DNA from: Pseudolabrys sp. FHR47
GTDB taxonomy: Bacteria > Pseudomonadota > Alphaproteobacteria > Rhizobiales > Xanthobacteraceae
Reading direction: 5' to 3'
NCBI RefSeq assembly: GCF_005153485.1
Contig: NZ_CP039740.1
Span: 2,173,001 to 2,237,000, forward strand
DNA: 64,000 bases
In this document: positions 9,662-19,948 of the stretch, piece by piece
Numbering within the stretch: the first letter of the stretch is position 1
How the letters are laid out: every line of letters starts with the position of its first letter
The notes under the pieces: model-generated
What the model was told of the DNA's origin: nothing
What the model saw: the letters and a program-made list of their open reading frames with translations, nothing else
Databases searched by the model: none
Made by a program: the position numbers and the translations under genes

Positions 9662-11386
9662 ATGGACGCCAAGACCAACATCAAATCGCGACTTCCCTCC
9701 AGGCATGTGACCGAAGGTCCGGCCCGGGCGCCGCATCGCTCGTACTATTACGCGATGGGTCTGACCAAGGAGCAGATCCACCAGCCGTTCGTCGGCGTGG
9801 CCTCCTGCTGGAACGAAGCCGCGCCCTGCAACATTTCGCTCATGCGCCAGGCCCAGGCCGCCAAGAAGGGCGTCGCCTCCGCCGGCGGTACGCCGCGCGA
9901 ATTCTGCACCATCACCGTGACCGACGGCATCGCCATGGGCCATGCCGGGATGTACGCTTCACTTCCATCGCGCGACCTGATCGCCGACTCTGTCGAGCTG
10001 ACCATGCGCGGCCATGGCTATGACGCGCTGATCGGCCTCGCGGGCTGCGACAAATCGCTGCCCGGCATGATGATGGCGATGGTGCGCATGAACGTGCCCT
10101 CGATCTTCATCTATGGCGGCTCGATCCTGCCCGGAACCTGGAAGGGCCAGCCGATCACCGTGCAGGACATGTTCGAGGCCGTCGGCAAGAACTCGGTCGG
10201 CGCACTGTCTGACGAAGACCTCGACGGAATGGAGCAGGTCGCCTGTCCGTCGGCGGGCGCCTGCGGCGCCCAGTTCACCGCCAACACCATGGCGACGGTG
10301 TCGGAAGCCATCGGCCTCGCGCTGCCTTACTCGGCCGGCGCGCCGGCGCCTTACGAGATGCGCGACAAGTTCTGCACCTTGGCCGGCGAAAAGATCATGG
10401 AACTGCTGCAGCTCAATCTGCGGCCGCGCGACATCGTCACGCGCAAGGCGCTGGAGAACGCTGCCGCGGTGGTCGCCGCCAGCGGTGGTTCGACCAATGC
10501 TGCGCTGCATCTGCCGGCCATCGCGCATGAATGCGGTATCGAATTCACGCTTTTTGATGTCGCCGAAATCTTCAAAAAGACACCATATATCGCGGATTTG
10601 AAACCGGGTGGCCGTTATGTCGCCAAAGACATGTTCGAAGTTGGCGGCATCCCGTTGTTGATGAAGACGCTTCTCGACAACGGTTACCTCCACGGCGACT
10701 GCATGACTGTGACCGGGCGTACCATTGCCGAGAACCTGAAGTCGGTGAAGTGGAATCCGAACCAGGACGTCGTGCGTCCGGCGGACAAGCCGATCACGGT
10801 CACCGGCGGCGTCGTCGGCCTCAAGGGCAACCTCGCTCCCGAAGGCGCGATCGTGAAGGTTGCCGGCATGAGCGAACTCAAGTTCACCGGCCCGGCGCGG
10901 TGCTTCGACGGCGAGGAAGCCTGCTTCGAGGCCGTCAAGAACAAGACCTACAAGGAAGGCGAAGTTCTCGTCATCCGCTACGAAGGTCCGCGTGGCGGCC
11001 CGGGTATGCGCGAGATGCTGTCGACCACAGCGGCGCTCTATGGCCAGGGCATGGGCGGCAAGGTGGCCCTGATCACCGATGGCCGTTTCTCCGGCGCGAC
11101 GCGCGGTTTCTGCATCGGCCATGTCGGACCTGAAGCGGCGGTCGGCGGTCCGATCGCGCTGGTCAAGGACGGCGACATCATCACCATCGACGCCGTCAAC
11201 GGCACCATCGATGTGAAGGTGTCGGACGACGAACTCGCCGTCCGCAAGAAAGACTGGAAGCCGCGCGAGACTCATTTCGGCTCCGGCTATCTCTGGAAAT
11301 ATGCGCAACAGGTCGGTCCGGCCGTCGATGGTGCCGTGACCCATCCAGGCGGGGCGGGGGAGAAGGAGTGCTATGCGGATAGCTGA
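9662..11386 (+). CDS. ilvD: dihydroxy-acid dehydratase
   Basis: 574-residue enzyme of valine, leucine and isoleucine biosynthesis, converting 2,3-dihydroxy acids to 2-keto acids with an Fe-S cluster and Mg2+. Cluster-ligand regions are visible: [24 protein letters not shown] and [16 protein letters not shown]; the C-terminal signature [19 protein letters not shown] is intact. The start [16 protein letters not shown] matches the family N-terminus; the frame runs 73 codons further upstream without conserved sequence. Its end overlaps the next gene by 14 bases. Confidence 0.97.
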   Translation: MDAKTNIKSRLPSRHVTEGPARAPHRSYYYAMGLTKEQIHQPFVGVASCWNEAAPCNISLMRQAQAAKKGVASAGGTPREFCTITVTDGIAMGHAGMYASLPSRDLIADSVELTMRGHGYDALIGLAGCDKSLPGMMMAMVRMNVPSIFIYGGSILPGTWKGQPITVQDMFEAVGKNSVGALSDEDLDGMEQVACPSAGACGAQFTANTMATVSEAIGLALPYSAGAPAPYEMRDKFCTLAGEKIMELLQLNLRPRDIVTRKALENAAAVVAASGGSTNAALHLPAIAHECGIEFTLFDVAEIFKKTPYIADLKPGGRYVAKDMFEVGGIPLLMKTLLDNGYLHGDCMTVTGRTIAENLKSVKWNPNQDVVRPADKPITVTGGVVGLKGNLAPEGAIVKVAGMSELKFTGPARCFDGEEACFEAVKNKTYKEGEVLVIRYEGPRGGPGMREMLSTTAALYGQGMGGKVALITDGRFSGATRGFCIGHVGPEAAVGGPIALVKDGDIITIDAVNGTIDVKVSDDELAVRKKDWKPRETHFGSGYLWKYAQQVGPAVDGAVTHPGGAGEKECYADS

Positions 11387-12224
11387 CGCAACTTTGCGTT
11401 TGGCAACGCTGGGCGCTGGCCTGATCCTCGCGGTGATGGCCCCTCTAGTCTTGGCCTGCCCCGCGCTCGCGCTCGACGGTAGCAAGTCCGACGACATCGT
11501 CGCGGGCGGCCCGCCGGCGTTGAAGTCGATGGACGAGGCTTTCCGCTCCGGCGCCAAGTGGCTCAAGAGCGGCGACAAGCAGAAGGCGGTGAACTCGCTC
11601 GAATATGCCGCCGAGCGCGGCCATGCGGCGGCGCAGTGGAAGCTCGGCCGTATGTATCAGGCGGGCGACGGCGTCGCGCAGGACGATCTCAAGGCTTTCG
11701 AGTATTTCCGTTCGATCGCCGCCAACCATGCCGACGATAATCCGAACGGTGCGCAGTCGCGCTTTGTTGCTTCGGCCTTCGTCGCGCTCGGCCACTATTA
11801 TCTCGAGGGCATCCCGAACAAGATCAAGGCCGAGCCGGAGCGGGCGCGGCAGATGTTCGATTATGCCGCGTCGTATTTCCGCGACGCCGAGGCCCAGTAT
11901 TATCTGGCGCGGCTCTACCTCAACGGCACCGGTGCACCGCACGATCCGCGCACCGCGGCGCGCTGGTTCGGCTTGGCTGCGCAAAAGGGCCAGTGCCAGG
12001 CGCAGGCCATGCTCGGGGCGATGCTGTTTGCCGGCGATCATGTGCCGCGGCAGGCGGCGCGTGGCCTGATGTGGCTGACGCTGGCGCGCGATGCCTGTCG
12101 GTCCGGCCCGGATGAAACCTGGGTCGCCCAGCTTTACGACGGCGCCTACCAGCAGTCGATCGAGGACGAGCGCGCACTGGCGCTGGTCTATCTCAAGCGC
12201 TGGATGGAAACGCGGCGCGAGTAG
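11373..12224 (+). CDS. ExoR-like periplasmic Sel1-repeat protein
   Basis: 283 residues with a signal peptide (about 1-34, ending PALALDG) and several Sel1 repeats: [47 protein letters not shown] and [15 protein letters not shown]. Architecture and sequence resemble ExoR of Sinorhizobium, a periplasmic inhibitor of the ExoS-ChvI two-component system controlling exopolysaccharide and motility. The start overlaps the ilvD end by 14 bases, so translation is probably coupled. No ExoS/ChvI genes are visible here. The ExoR role is an inference from family; a generic Sel1 adaptor is the alternative. Confidence 0.75.
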   Translation: MRIADATLRLATLGAGLILAVMAPLVLACPALALDGSKSDDIVAGGPPALKSMDEAFRSGAKWLKSGDKQKAVNSLEYAAERGHAAAQWKLGRMYQAGDGVAQDDLKAFEYFRSIAANHADDNPNGAQSRFVASAFVALGHYYLEGIPNKIKAEPERARQMFDYAASYFRDAEAQYYLARLYLNGTGAPHDPRTAARWFGLAAQKGQCQAQAMLGAMLFAGDHVPRQAARGLMWLTLARDACRSGPDETWVAQLYDGAYQQSIEDERALALVYLKRWMETRRE

Positions 12225-12292
12225 CTTGTCGCGGCGGCAAAGCGGCTTTTTCTAGAAAACGTCGAACCGGCTTGGCGCAACCCGCGCCGGTC

Positions 12293-12321
12293 TTGACGTC
12301 TGGCCAATCAAGCAATAAATG
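12293..12321 (+). promoter_or_regulatory. candidate sigma-70 promoter of the Rrf2 gene
   Basis: TTGACG at 12293-12298 and TAAATG at 12316-12321 are separated by 17 bases. The -10 match is weak. If used, transcription would begin at or within a base or two of the ATG at 12329, implying a leaderless mRNA; no Shine-Dalgarno precedes that ATG. Confidence 0.4.
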
Positions 12322-12328
12322 AAGTTAC

Positions 12329-12793
12329 ATGAAAAAGGACAGCCGTCTATCGGGCGTGCTTCACGTTCTGCTGCACATGGCGGAGCAGGACGGTCCGGCC
12401 ACATCGGCGACGCTCGCCAAAGCCATGGACACCAATCCGGTGGTGGTGCGCCGCGTGATGTCGGGACTGCGCGAGCAGGGATATGTGCGAGCCGAGAAGG
12501 GCCATGGCGGCGGATGGACCCTGGCGCCGGGTTGGCAGGAGATCACGCTTCGTCAGGTCTATGACGCGCTCGGTGAGCCGTCGTTGCTGGCGATCGGTAA
12601 TCGCGCCGAGACGCCGGGATGTCTGGTCGAAAAAGCAGTCAACGCGGCGCTCGGAAGTGCGTTTCGCGATGCCGAAGCGCTGCTGCTTAAGCGGCTCGGC
12701 GACGTGCGGCTCGGCACGCTTAGCGCGGATTTTCGTGCGCGCATGAAGTCGCGCGCTGGTCATTACGACATGGAGACAGCGCATGGCTCTTGA
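12329..12793 (+). CDS. Rrf2-family transcriptional regulator
   Basis: 154 residues. The N-terminal winged helix (about 5-67) shows the Rrf2 pattern [40 protein letters not shown] and [10 protein letters not shown]. Iron-sulphur Rrf2 proteins such as IscR use three Cys; this one has a single Cys (about residue 98, PGCLVEKAV), so a [2Fe-2S] cluster is unlikely and a thiol-based or ligand-based signal is more plausible. Its 3' end overlaps the methyltransferase gene by 11 bases, so the two form an operon. Confidence 0.88.
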   Translation: MKKDSRLSGVLHVLLHMAEQDGPATSATLAKAMDTNPVVVRRVMSGLREQGYVRAEKGHGGGWTLAPGWQEITLRQVYDALGEPSLLAIGNRAETPGCLVEKAVNAALGSAFRDAEALLLKRLGDVRLGTLSADFRARMKSRAGHYDMETAHGS

Positions 12794-13502
12794 CGCTATT
12801 GACGCAACAAATCCCATGCTGGCGTCGTTCTTCGACCCTGAGAAGGTTGCTCGCTACGCCGAGGGGCCGGTTCGCTTCGTGCCGGGCCTGGCGGATCTGC
12901 ATCGCATGACATCGATCCTACTGGCGGAGCGCACGCCGAATGACGGTCGCGTTCTCGTGGTCGGTGCCGGCGGCGGGCTCGAACTGAAAGCATTGGCGGA
13001 AGCGAACCCTGGTTGGACGTTCGTTGGCGTCGATCCGGCTGCTGAAATGCTCAAGCTCGCCCGGCGAACCCTCGGCCCACTGGGTGAGCGCGTGACCCTG
13101 ATCGAAGGCCTGATCGACGATGCACCGCAAGGGCCCTTCGATGCGGCCGTGTGTCTGCTGACGCTGCACTTTCTCGGCCGCGACGAGCGCATCCGCACCA
13201 TCGGCGAAATTCATCGACGCCTGAAGCCGGCGGCGCCTTTTGTCGCGGCGCATTTCTCGTTTCCGCAAGGCGAACGGGATCGGGCGCTGTGGTTGTCGCG
13301 CTATGCGAACTTCGCGGTTGCTTCCGGACATGACGGCGCCGATGGCGATAAAATGCGTGCGGGGATCGAAGATGTGATCGCTCGCTTCCAGTGCCTTTTC
13401 AGCCCGGAAGAAGACGCGGCCATGCTGTCGGCCGGTGGCTTTACCGATGTGACGCCGTTCTATGCAGCGTTCACATGGCGCGGCTGGGTCTCCTATGCCT
13501 GA
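12783..13502 (+). CDS. class I SAM-dependent methyltransferase
   Basis: 239 residues of the Rossmann-fold methyltransferase superfamily. Motif I is [19 protein letters not shown] (about 57-75), followed by [13 protein letters not shown] with the acidic residue that binds the SAM ribose, and post-motif segments [13 protein letters not shown] and [14 protein letters not shown]. The acceptor is unknown. It is translationally coupled to the Rrf2 regulator and converges with xth, the stops being about 6 bases apart. Confidence 0.85.
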   Translation: MALDAIDATNPMLASFFDPEKVARYAEGPVRFVPGLADLHRMTSILLAERTPNDGRVLVVGAGGGLELKALAEANPGWTFVGVDPAAEMLKLARRTLGPLGERVTLIEGLIDDAPQGPFDAAVCLLTLHFLGRDERIRTIGEIHRRLKPAAPFVAAHFSFPQGERDRALWLSRYANFAVASGHDGADGDKMRAGIEDVIARFQCLFSPEEDAAMLSAGGFTDVTPFYAAFTWRGWVSYA

Positions 13503-13508
13503 GCGAGT

Positions 13509-14297
13509 CTAGCGTTCGATATTCAGATCGGCCCACACCGGCACGTGATCCGACGGCTTGTCCCAGGAGCGCACGTGCTTGTCGATACCGGCATCGGTGA
13601 GCTTGTCGGCCGCCTGCGGTGACAACAGCAGGTGGTCGATGCGAATGCCCTCGTTCTTCTGCCAGGCGCCGGCCTGATAATCCCAGAAGCTGTAGACGCC
13701 GCTGTCGTCTGTCACAGCGCGGATCGCGTCGGTGAAGCCGAGATTGGTCAGCGCGCGAAAGCGCTCGCGCGTCTGCGGCAGGAAGAGCGCGTCGTTGACC
13801 CACACTTCGGGACGTTTGGCGTCGACCGGCTGCGGAATAACGTTGTAGTCACCGGCGAGCACCAGCGGCTCTTCCAGTTTGAGCCGGTCGGCTGCAAAGG
13901 CGTGGAGCCGGTCCATCCAGCGCAACTTGTAATCGTATTTGTCGCCGGGGGCGGGGTTGCCGTTCGGCAAGTACAGACTCACCACCCGGACCACGCCGGC
14001 TTTGGTGGAGACCAGCGCCTCCAGGAAACGGGCCTGGACGTCGGCCTCGTCGCCGATCAGGCCAGGTGCCACCTCGTCGAAGGGTAATTTGGATAACAGG
14101 GCGACGCCGTTGAATGTCTTCTGGCCGTGGACTGCGACATTGTAGCCGAGGGCTTCCAGCGGCTCGCGGGGGAAGGCATCGTCCTGGCACTTGATCTCCT
14201 GCAGGCAGACGATGTCGGGTGCCCGTTCCTTGAGCCAGGCCTGCAGGCTGTCGAGGCGCTGGCGGATGGAGTTCACGTTCCAGGTGGCAATACGCAT
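13509..14297 (-). CDS. xthA: exodeoxyribonuclease III (AP endonuclease)
   Basis: 262-residue ExoIII-type nuclease of base-excision repair, cutting at abasic sites and degrading from 3' ends. Motifs in order: MRIATWNVNSIRQRLDS, DIVCLQEIKCQDD with the metal-binding Glu, YLPNGNP, LAGDYNVIPQPVD, RIDHLLLS and the catalytic SDHVPVWAD near the C-terminus. The start MRIATWNV is the family N-terminus; eight upstream codons are open but not conserved. Confidence 0.95.
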   Translation of the reverse strand: MRIATWNVNSIRQRLDSLQAWLKERAPDIVCLQEIKCQDDAFPREPLEALGYNVAVHGQKTFNGVALLSKLPFDEVAPGLIGDEADVQARFLEALVSTKAGVVRVVSLYLPNGNPAPGDKYDYKLRWMDRLHAFAADRLKLEEPLVLAGDYNVIPQPVDAKRPEVWVNDALFLPQTRERFRALTNLGFTDAIRAVTDDSGVYSFWDYQAGAWQKNEGIRIDHLLLSPQAADKLTDAGIDKHVRSWDKPSDHVPVWADLNIER

Positions 14298-14529
14298 CGG
14301 GCGGAAATCCGTCGGAAGCACATAAACAGAAAGTTACGCGCCAGAATCGGGCGAAACGGCGAAAGGTGCCCCTGTTTAGCAGAAACGGCGCAGGTAAGTG
14401 CAGTTTGGCCCGTTATATGCTAAGTATCGCGCTTATGTGACCGCCATTGCGGTCGACCGGTTGGCCGCCGGAAACCGCTAAAAGGAGCGTCTGGGTTAGG
14501 GGGCTACGGACCCAGACCGTCTGAAGACG

Positions 14530-15687
14530 ATGAAAAGTCGAAAGTTGCTGCTTTTGGTTCTCGTGCTGGTTGCGGCCGGCACCGTTTATTTTGCTCGTGG
14601 CTATTTCACGGGCGAGTCGGGCCCCGTGCGCGCACAGCAAGGCGGCGGCGAACGGGTCGTGCCCGTCGAGGTTGCCAAGGCCGAGCAGAAGAAGGTTCCG
14701 GTCAATCTCGATGCTCTGGGAACCGTGACGCCCATCGCCAATGTCGCCCTGAAGGCGCGGCTGGAGACCACCATCACCGCCGTCCACTTCCGTGACGGAG
14801 CGCATGTCGACAAGGGCGATCTTCTCTTCACGCTCGACTGCCGCCAGATCGAAGCCGACATGAAGCGGGTGCAGGCTGTTATCGACGGCGCGCAAGCCTC
14901 GCTCGAACAGGCCCAGCGCGACGTGCAGCGCTATTCCGATCTCGTCGACCGCAATGCGACGCCTATCGTCACCCTCAACAACGCGCAAACCGCGGTGAAC
15001 GTCTCCCGTGCCACGGCGGAGTCGAACCGCGCTCAGCTTGAAAATCTCAAGGTCCAGCTTGGCTACTGCTCGATCCGTGCGCCGATCGCCGGCCGCATCA
15101 GCATGGCCAATGTCAAGGTCGGCAACTTTGTGCGCCCCGCCGACACCGCGCCGATGGCGACCATCATCCAGACCGCGCCGATCTATGTGAGCTTCCCGGT
15201 GCCGCAGAAGAACCTGCCGGCGATCCGGCAAGCGATTGCCGCCGAAACGGCGACCGTTCAGGCCAACATCCCGGGCGATGCCAAGCGCGCCGATGGCGCG
15301 GTGACCATGATCGAGAATTCGGTCGACGCGTCCACCGGCACGGCCATGATCCGCGCCACCATGCCGAACCAGGATGAATTGTTGTGGCCCGGCACGCTCG
15401 TCAATGCGCGCATGACCTTGCGTGTCGAGGACGCGGTGACCGTACCGGCGAATGCCGTGTCTGTCAGCCAGACCGGCAATTTCGTTTTTGTCATCGAGGA
15501 CGGCAAGGCGCGGGTGCAGCAGATCGTCGTCGAACGGCAGGTCGGCGACGAGTCGGTCATCGCATCAGGGCTCAAGGGCGGCGAGACAGTGGTGACCGAC
15601 GGTCAGGCCTTTCTCGCCAATGGCACGCGGGTTCGGATACAGACCGGCGGCCGGCCGGCGCCGGCCGGCAAACCGGCGGGCACGTAA
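14530..15687 (+). CDS. RND efflux periplasmic adaptor (MFP)
   Basis: 385 residues. An N-terminal hydrophobic segment (about 5-22) is followed by the barrel-sandwich (lipoyl) segments LKARLETTITAVHFRDGAHV and YCSIRAPIAGRISMANVKVG, a helical hairpin between them, and a beta-barrel plus membrane-proximal domain. It links the inner-membrane pump encoded next (85 bases downstream) to an outer membrane channel, plausibly the TolC at 2349-3761. It is closest to MdtA-like adaptors by eye; the substrate is not known. Confidence 0.92.
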   Translation: MKSRKLLLLVLVLVAAGTVYFARGYFTGESGPVRAQQGGGERVVPVEVAKAEQKKVPVNLDALGTVTPIANVALKARLETTITAVHFRDGAHVDKGDLLFTLDCRQIEADMKRVQAVIDGAQASLEQAQRDVQRYSDLVDRNATPIVTLNNAQTAVNVSRATAESNRAQLENLKVQLGYCSIRAPIAGRISMANVKVGNFVRPADTAPMATIIQTAPIYVSFPVPQKNLPAIRQAIAAETATVQANIPGDAKRADGAVTMIENSVDASTGTAMIRATMPNQDELLWPGTLVNARMTLRVEDAVTVPANAVSVSQTGNFVFVIEDGKARVQQIVVERQVGDESVIASGLKGGETVVTDGQAFLANGTRVRIQTGGRPAPAGKPAGT

Positions 15688-15771
15688 GCTTGCAAAAGAC
15701 GAACCGGCGAGGCGGCGACGCGCCGGTCATGATGGGCGACGTTTCGGGCTGATAGGGGCAGGTCGAGGTCG

Positions 15772-18700
15772 ATGAATATTTCAGAAGTCTGCATTCGCCG
15801 TCCGGTGCTGACGACGCTGTTGATGGCATCGATCATCGTGCTCGGCATCTTCGGCTATCGGCTGCTGCCGGTGGCGGCGTTGCCCGCGGTAGACTTCCCG
15901 ACCATCCGTATCACCGCAACGCTGCCAGGCGCTTCGCCCGAAACCATGGCGGCATCGGTGGCCTCGCCGATCGAGCGCCAGTTATCGACCATCGCCGGCA
16001 TCACGTCGCTGACCTCGTCGTCCTCGCTCGGCAACACCGAAATCACCGTCCAGTTCGACCTTGGCCGCAATATCGACGGCGCCTCGCTCGACGTGCAGAC
16101 GGCACTGTCCATCGCGCAGCGGCGCCTGCCGGTCGAAATGACCACGCCGCCGTCGTTCCGAAAGGTCAATCCGGGCGACTTCCCGGTGATCTTCTTCTCG
16201 ATGCGCTCGGCGACGATGCCGCTTTCGGAAATCAACGATTTCGCCGAAACGGTACTATCGCCTCAGCTCTCGCAATTGCCCGGCGTGGCGCAGGTCGCCG
16301 TCTATGGCGCGCAACGCTATGCTGTCCGCGTGCAAGTCGACCCGGTCGCGGCCGCGGCACGCAATGTCTCGCTCGATGAAATCCGCACCGTGGTCGCGCG
16401 CGCCAACTCGGCGGCGCCGGTCGGCAATCTCGACGGTAACAAACAGTCGCTGACCCTTGTCGCGACGTCATCGATGAAGCGCGCGGCCGATTATGCCGAT
16501 GTCGTCGTGAAATACGTTAATGGCGCGCCGATCAAGCTCAGCGAAGTGGCGCGTGTCGTCGATAGCGTCGAGAACGACAAGATTGCCACCTGGTTCAATG
16601 ACGACCGCGCCATCGTGCTGGCCGTCCAGCGCCAGCCCGACGCCAATACGGTCGAGGTGGTGGACGCCGCGGTCAATCTCATCCCGCGCATGCGCGCGCA
16701 GATACCGGCGGCCATCGAGCTGCGGCCGCTGTTCGACCGTTCGATCTCGATCCGCGACGCCGTGCACGACGTGAAGGAGACTTTGGCGATCGCCGTGGTG
16801 CTGGTCATCATGGTGATCTTCCTGTTCCTGCGGAAGGTGTCGGCGACCGTGATCCCGTCGCTGGCGGTGCCGATGTCGCTGGTCGGCACGTTCGCCGCGA
16901 TGTACATGTTCGGCTTCTCGATCAACAACATGACGCTGCTGGCGCTAACGCTGTCGGTCGGCTTCGTCGTCGACGACGCCATCGTCATGCTCGAGAACAT
17001 CGTGCGCCATATCGAGGGCGGCATGCGGCCGTTCGAGGCGGCGCTGAAAGGCGCGCGCGAGATCGGCTTCACCATCGTATCGATCACGTTCTCGCTGATC
17101 GCGGTGTTCATCCCCGTGCTGCTGATGGGCGGCATGGTCGGCCGGGTGTTCCGCGAGTTCGCCGTCACGGTGGCCGTCGCCATCGTCGTGTCGGGCTTCG
17201 TGTCGCTGACGCTGACGCCGATGCTGTGCGCCCGCGTGCTCAGGGGACATCATCCGGGCGAAGAGGAGAAGCAGAACTTCGTCCTGCGCGGCTTCGAGTG
17301 GGCGTTCGAGCGGGTCCTCGGCGCCTACGAACGGACGCTCGACCGCGTGCTCGCCTACAAGGCGGTGATGCTCGGCGTGACGTTTCTGACGCTTATCGGC
17401 ACGGTCTGGCTCTATGCCATCGCGCCCAAGGGTTTCTTCCCGACCGAGGACACCGGCTTCCTGACCGGCATCACCGAGGCCAAGACCGATATCTCGTATG
17501 CCGCCATGGTCGAGCACCAGCGCAAGCTGGCCGATATCGTGCGCGCCGATCCGGCGGTGGCCTATGTGAACTCGACCGTCGGCATTGGCGGCCCGAATTC
17601 GCTCGTCAATAACGGGCGCATGCTGGTGGCGCTCAAGCCCAAGTCGGAGCGCGGAGAATTGCGTCCCGTGATCGACCGGCTGCGGCGTACCGCCAACGCC
17701 GTGCCGGGCATCCGGATCTTCTTCCAGCCGATTCAGAACATCAATCTCGGCGGCCGGCCGTCGAAGAGTCAGTATCAATATACGATGCAGTCGAACGACA
17801 CCGACGCGCTGTATCGGCTGGCGCCGGACATGCGCGACAAGATCGCCGAACTGCCCGGCCTGCTCGACGTGACGACCGATCTCTACATCAAGAACCCGCA
17901 AGTGTCGGTCGAGGTCGACCGGCAGAAGGCCGCCGTGTATGGTGTCACCATCGATCAGGTGCGTCAGGAGCTTTACAACGCTTTCGGCACGCGCCAGGTC
18001 GCGACCATCTATACGCCGTCGAACGACTATCAGGTGATCCTGCAGGCGTTGCCGGAGGTCCAGAAGCTAGGCCCCGATGCGCTCAACAACATCTACCTGA
18101 AGACCGCGAGCGGCACTTCGATCCCGCTGTCGGCGGTGACGCGTTTCGAGCGCACCGTCGGCCCGCTGCAGGTCAACCACCAGGGCCAGCAGCCATCGGT
18201 GACGATCTCCTTCAACCTTGCGCCCGGCACCTCACTCGGCCAGGCGACCGACGCCATCCGCAAGCTGGAGCGCGACGAGCGGCTGCCGGCGAGCATCACC
18301 GCGACGTTCCAGGGTACTACGCAGGTGTTCGAGGAGGCGCAGAAGGGGCAGGGCATCCTGATCCTCGCTGCCATCTTCGCCGCTTATATCGTGCTTGGCA
18401 TTCTCTACGAGAGCTTCATCCACCCGATCACGATCATCTCCGGCCTGCCGTCGGCCGGCATCGGCGCCATCCTGACGCTGATGTTGTTCAAGATGGATCT
18501 GTCGGTGATCGCCATGATCGGCATCGTCATGCTGGTCGGTATCGTCAAGAAGAACGCGATCATGATGATCGACTTCGCGCTCGAGCGCCGCCGCATCGGC
18601 CTGTCGGCGGAGGCGGCGATCCGTGAGGCGGCGCTGCTGCGATTCCGCCCGATCATGATGACGACCTTCGCGGCGATCTTCGGCACCTTGCCGATCGCGC

Positions 18701-18903
18701 TCGGAGCCGGCGCCGGCGCCGAACTGCGCCAGCCGCTCGGCATCGCCGTGGTCGGCGGCCTCTGCGTGTCGCAGTTGCTGACGCTGTACATCACGCCGGT
18801 GGTCTATCTCTATCTCGATCGCTTCGACCGCATGCTCAAGCGCCGCCTCGAGCCGCAGCTCGAGGAGGTCAAGGACGCCCCGGCGCAGGTGGCGGCCGAA
18901 TAG
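15772..18903 (+). CDS. RND multidrug efflux permease (AcrB/MdtBC type)
   Basis: 1043-residue inner-membrane proton antiporter. It has the RND duplication: N-terminal ICIRRPVLTTLLM-like helix, two large periplasmic loops and 12 helices. The proton-relay pair is present in helix 4 (LSVGFVVDDAIVMLEN, about residue 400) and the helix 10 region is MLVGIVKKNAIMMIDFA. The N-terminus NISEVCIRRPVLTTLLM and VAALPAVDFPTIRI resemble MdtB/MdtC. Only one permease is encoded, so it probably works as a homotrimer. No local regulator is seen. Confidence 0.94.
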   Translation: MNISEVCIRRPVLTTLLMASIIVLGIFGYRLLPVAALPAVDFPTIRITATLPGASPETMAASVASPIERQLSTIAGITSLTSSSSLGNTEITVQFDLGRNIDGASLDVQTALSIAQRRLPVEMTTPPSFRKVNPGDFPVIFFSMRSATMPLSEINDFAETVLSPQLSQLPGVAQVAVYGAQRYAVRVQVDPVAAAARNVSLDEIRTVVARANSAAPVGNLDGNKQSLTLVATSSMKRAADYADVVVKYVNGAPIKLSEVARVVDSVENDKIATWFNDDRAIVLAVQRQPDANTVEVVDAAVNLIPRMRAQIPAAIELRPLFDRSISIRDAVHDVKETLAIAVVLVIMVIFLFLRKVSATVIPSLAVPMSLVGTFAAMYMFGFSINNMTLLALTLSVGFVVDDAIVMLENIVRHIEGGMRPFEAALKGAREIGFTIVSITFSLIAVFIPVLLMGGMVGRVFREFAVTVAVAIVVSGFVSLTLTPMLCARVLRGHHPGEEEKQNFVLRGFEWAFERVLGAYERTLDRVLAYKAVMLGVTFLTLIGTVWLYAIAPKGFFPTEDTGFLTGITEAKTDISYAAMVEHQRKLADIVRADPAVAYVNSTVGIGGPNSLVNNGRMLVALKPKSERGELRPVIDRLRRTANAVPGIRIFFQPIQNINLGGRPSKSQYQYTMQSNDTDALYRLAPDMRDKIAELPGLLDVTTDLYIKNPQVSVEVDRQKAAVYGVTIDQVRQELYNAFGTRQVATIYTPSNDYQVILQALPEVQKLGPDALNNIYLKTASGTSIPLSAVTRFERTVGPLQVNHQGQQPSVTISFNLAPGTSLGQATDAIRKLERDERLPASITATFQGTTQVFEEAQKGQGILILAAIFAAYIVLGILYESFIHPITIISGLPSAGIGAILTLMLFKMDLSVIAMIGIVMLVGIVKKNAIMMIDFALERRRIGLSAEAAIREAALLRFRPIMMTTFAAIFGTLPIALGAGAGAELRQPLGIAVVGGLCVSQLLTLYITPVVYLYLDRFDRMLKRRLEPQLEEVKDAPAQVAAE

Positions 18904-19027
18904 GGCGCTTTAAAGCCGAGTAATGGAGTTTTTAACCTGGAATGGCCGGGCAGCCAGTCCGGCCATTGCCCTGTCATGTTTGATGCTATGATGCCGGCCG
19001 CGTCGACAGGCCGAACGGGGAGGCAAC

Positions 19028-19948
19028 ATGGAATCGCTGGTATTTCTGATCGCACTGGTGGTGCTGGTGCTGGCGGTGGTTGCCGCCGGTGTGAAGACGG
19101 TGCCGCAGGGCTTTCAATGGACCGTGGAGCGCTTCGGCCGCTATCGCACGACGCTGATGCCGGGCCTCAACCTGATCGTGCCCTTCATCGACAGGATCGG
19201 CCACAAGATCAACGTGCAGGAAACGGTGCTCGAGATTCCGAGCCAGTCGGTGATCACCAAGGACAACGCCTCGGTGACGGTGGACGGCATCGTGTTCTTT
19301 CAGGTCCTGCAGGCGGCGAGAGCTGCCTATGAAGTGCAGAATCTGCAGGGGGCGGTCGCCAATATGGCGCTCACCAATATCCGCACCGCGATCGGCGCGC
19401 TCGATCTCGACGAGACCCTGTCCAAGCGCGACGAAATCAACGACCGATTGCTTCAAGTGCTCGATGCCGCCACGCAGCCGTGGGGAGTCAAGATCACCCG
19501 CGTCGAACTGAAAGACATCAGCCCGCCGGACAACGTCGTGGCCTCGATGGCGATGCAGCTCACCGCCGAGCGCGAACGCCGCGCGGCCATCCTGACCGCC
19601 GAGGGCATCAAGCAGGCCGCGATTCTGAAAGCGGAAGGCGAGAAGCAGTCGCAGATTCTGGCGGCAGAAGGCCGCCTTGCGGCCGCTAACCGCGACGCCG
19701 AAGCGCGCGAGCGTCTCGCTACCGCCGAGGCGGAGGCGACGCGCGCCGTCTCCAAGGCGGTCGAGGATGGCAATGTGCAGGCGCTCAATTATTTCGTGGC
19801 ACAGAAATATGTCGAAGCGCTTAGCCAGATTGGCCAGGCGCCGAATGCCAAATTACTGCTGATGCCAATGGAGATGTCCGGCGTGGTCAGCGCGGTTGCC
19901 GGTATCGCCGAGTTGACCAAGAACGCCAAGCTCGGTGACGCCAAGTGA
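19028..19948 (+). CDS. qmcA: SPFH/Band 7 membrane protein (QmcA/stomatin-like)
   Basis: 306 residues: an N-terminal membrane anchor (about 4-22), an SPFH domain starting VPQGFQWTVERFGRY with LMPGLNLIVPFIDRI, and a C-terminal coiled coil rich in Ala/Glu (for example KAEGEKQSQILAAEGRLAAA). Such proteins form large oligomers in membrane microdomains and modulate proteases such as FtsH. It overlaps the NfeD gene by four bases, the usual SPFH-NfeD operon. Confidence 0.93.
   Translation: MESLVFLIALVVLVLAVVAAGVKTVPQGFQWTVERFGRYRTTLMPGLNLIVPFIDRIGHKINVQETVLEIPSQSVITKDNASVTVDGIVFFQVLQAARAAYEVQNLQGAVANMALTNIRTAIGALDLDETLSKRDEINDRLLQVLDAATQPWGVKITRVELKDISPPDNVVASMAMQLTAERERRAAILTAEGIKQAAILKAEGEKQSQILAAEGRLAAANRDAEARERLATAEAEATRAVSKAVEDGNVQALNYFVAQKYVEALSQIGQAPNAKLLLMPMEMSGVVSAVAGIAELTKNAKLGDAK

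Noticed and set aside
9959..11578. 539-codon minus-strand frame opposite ilvD
   Set aside because: Antisense to ilvD, which is fully conserved; no motif in the shadow frame.
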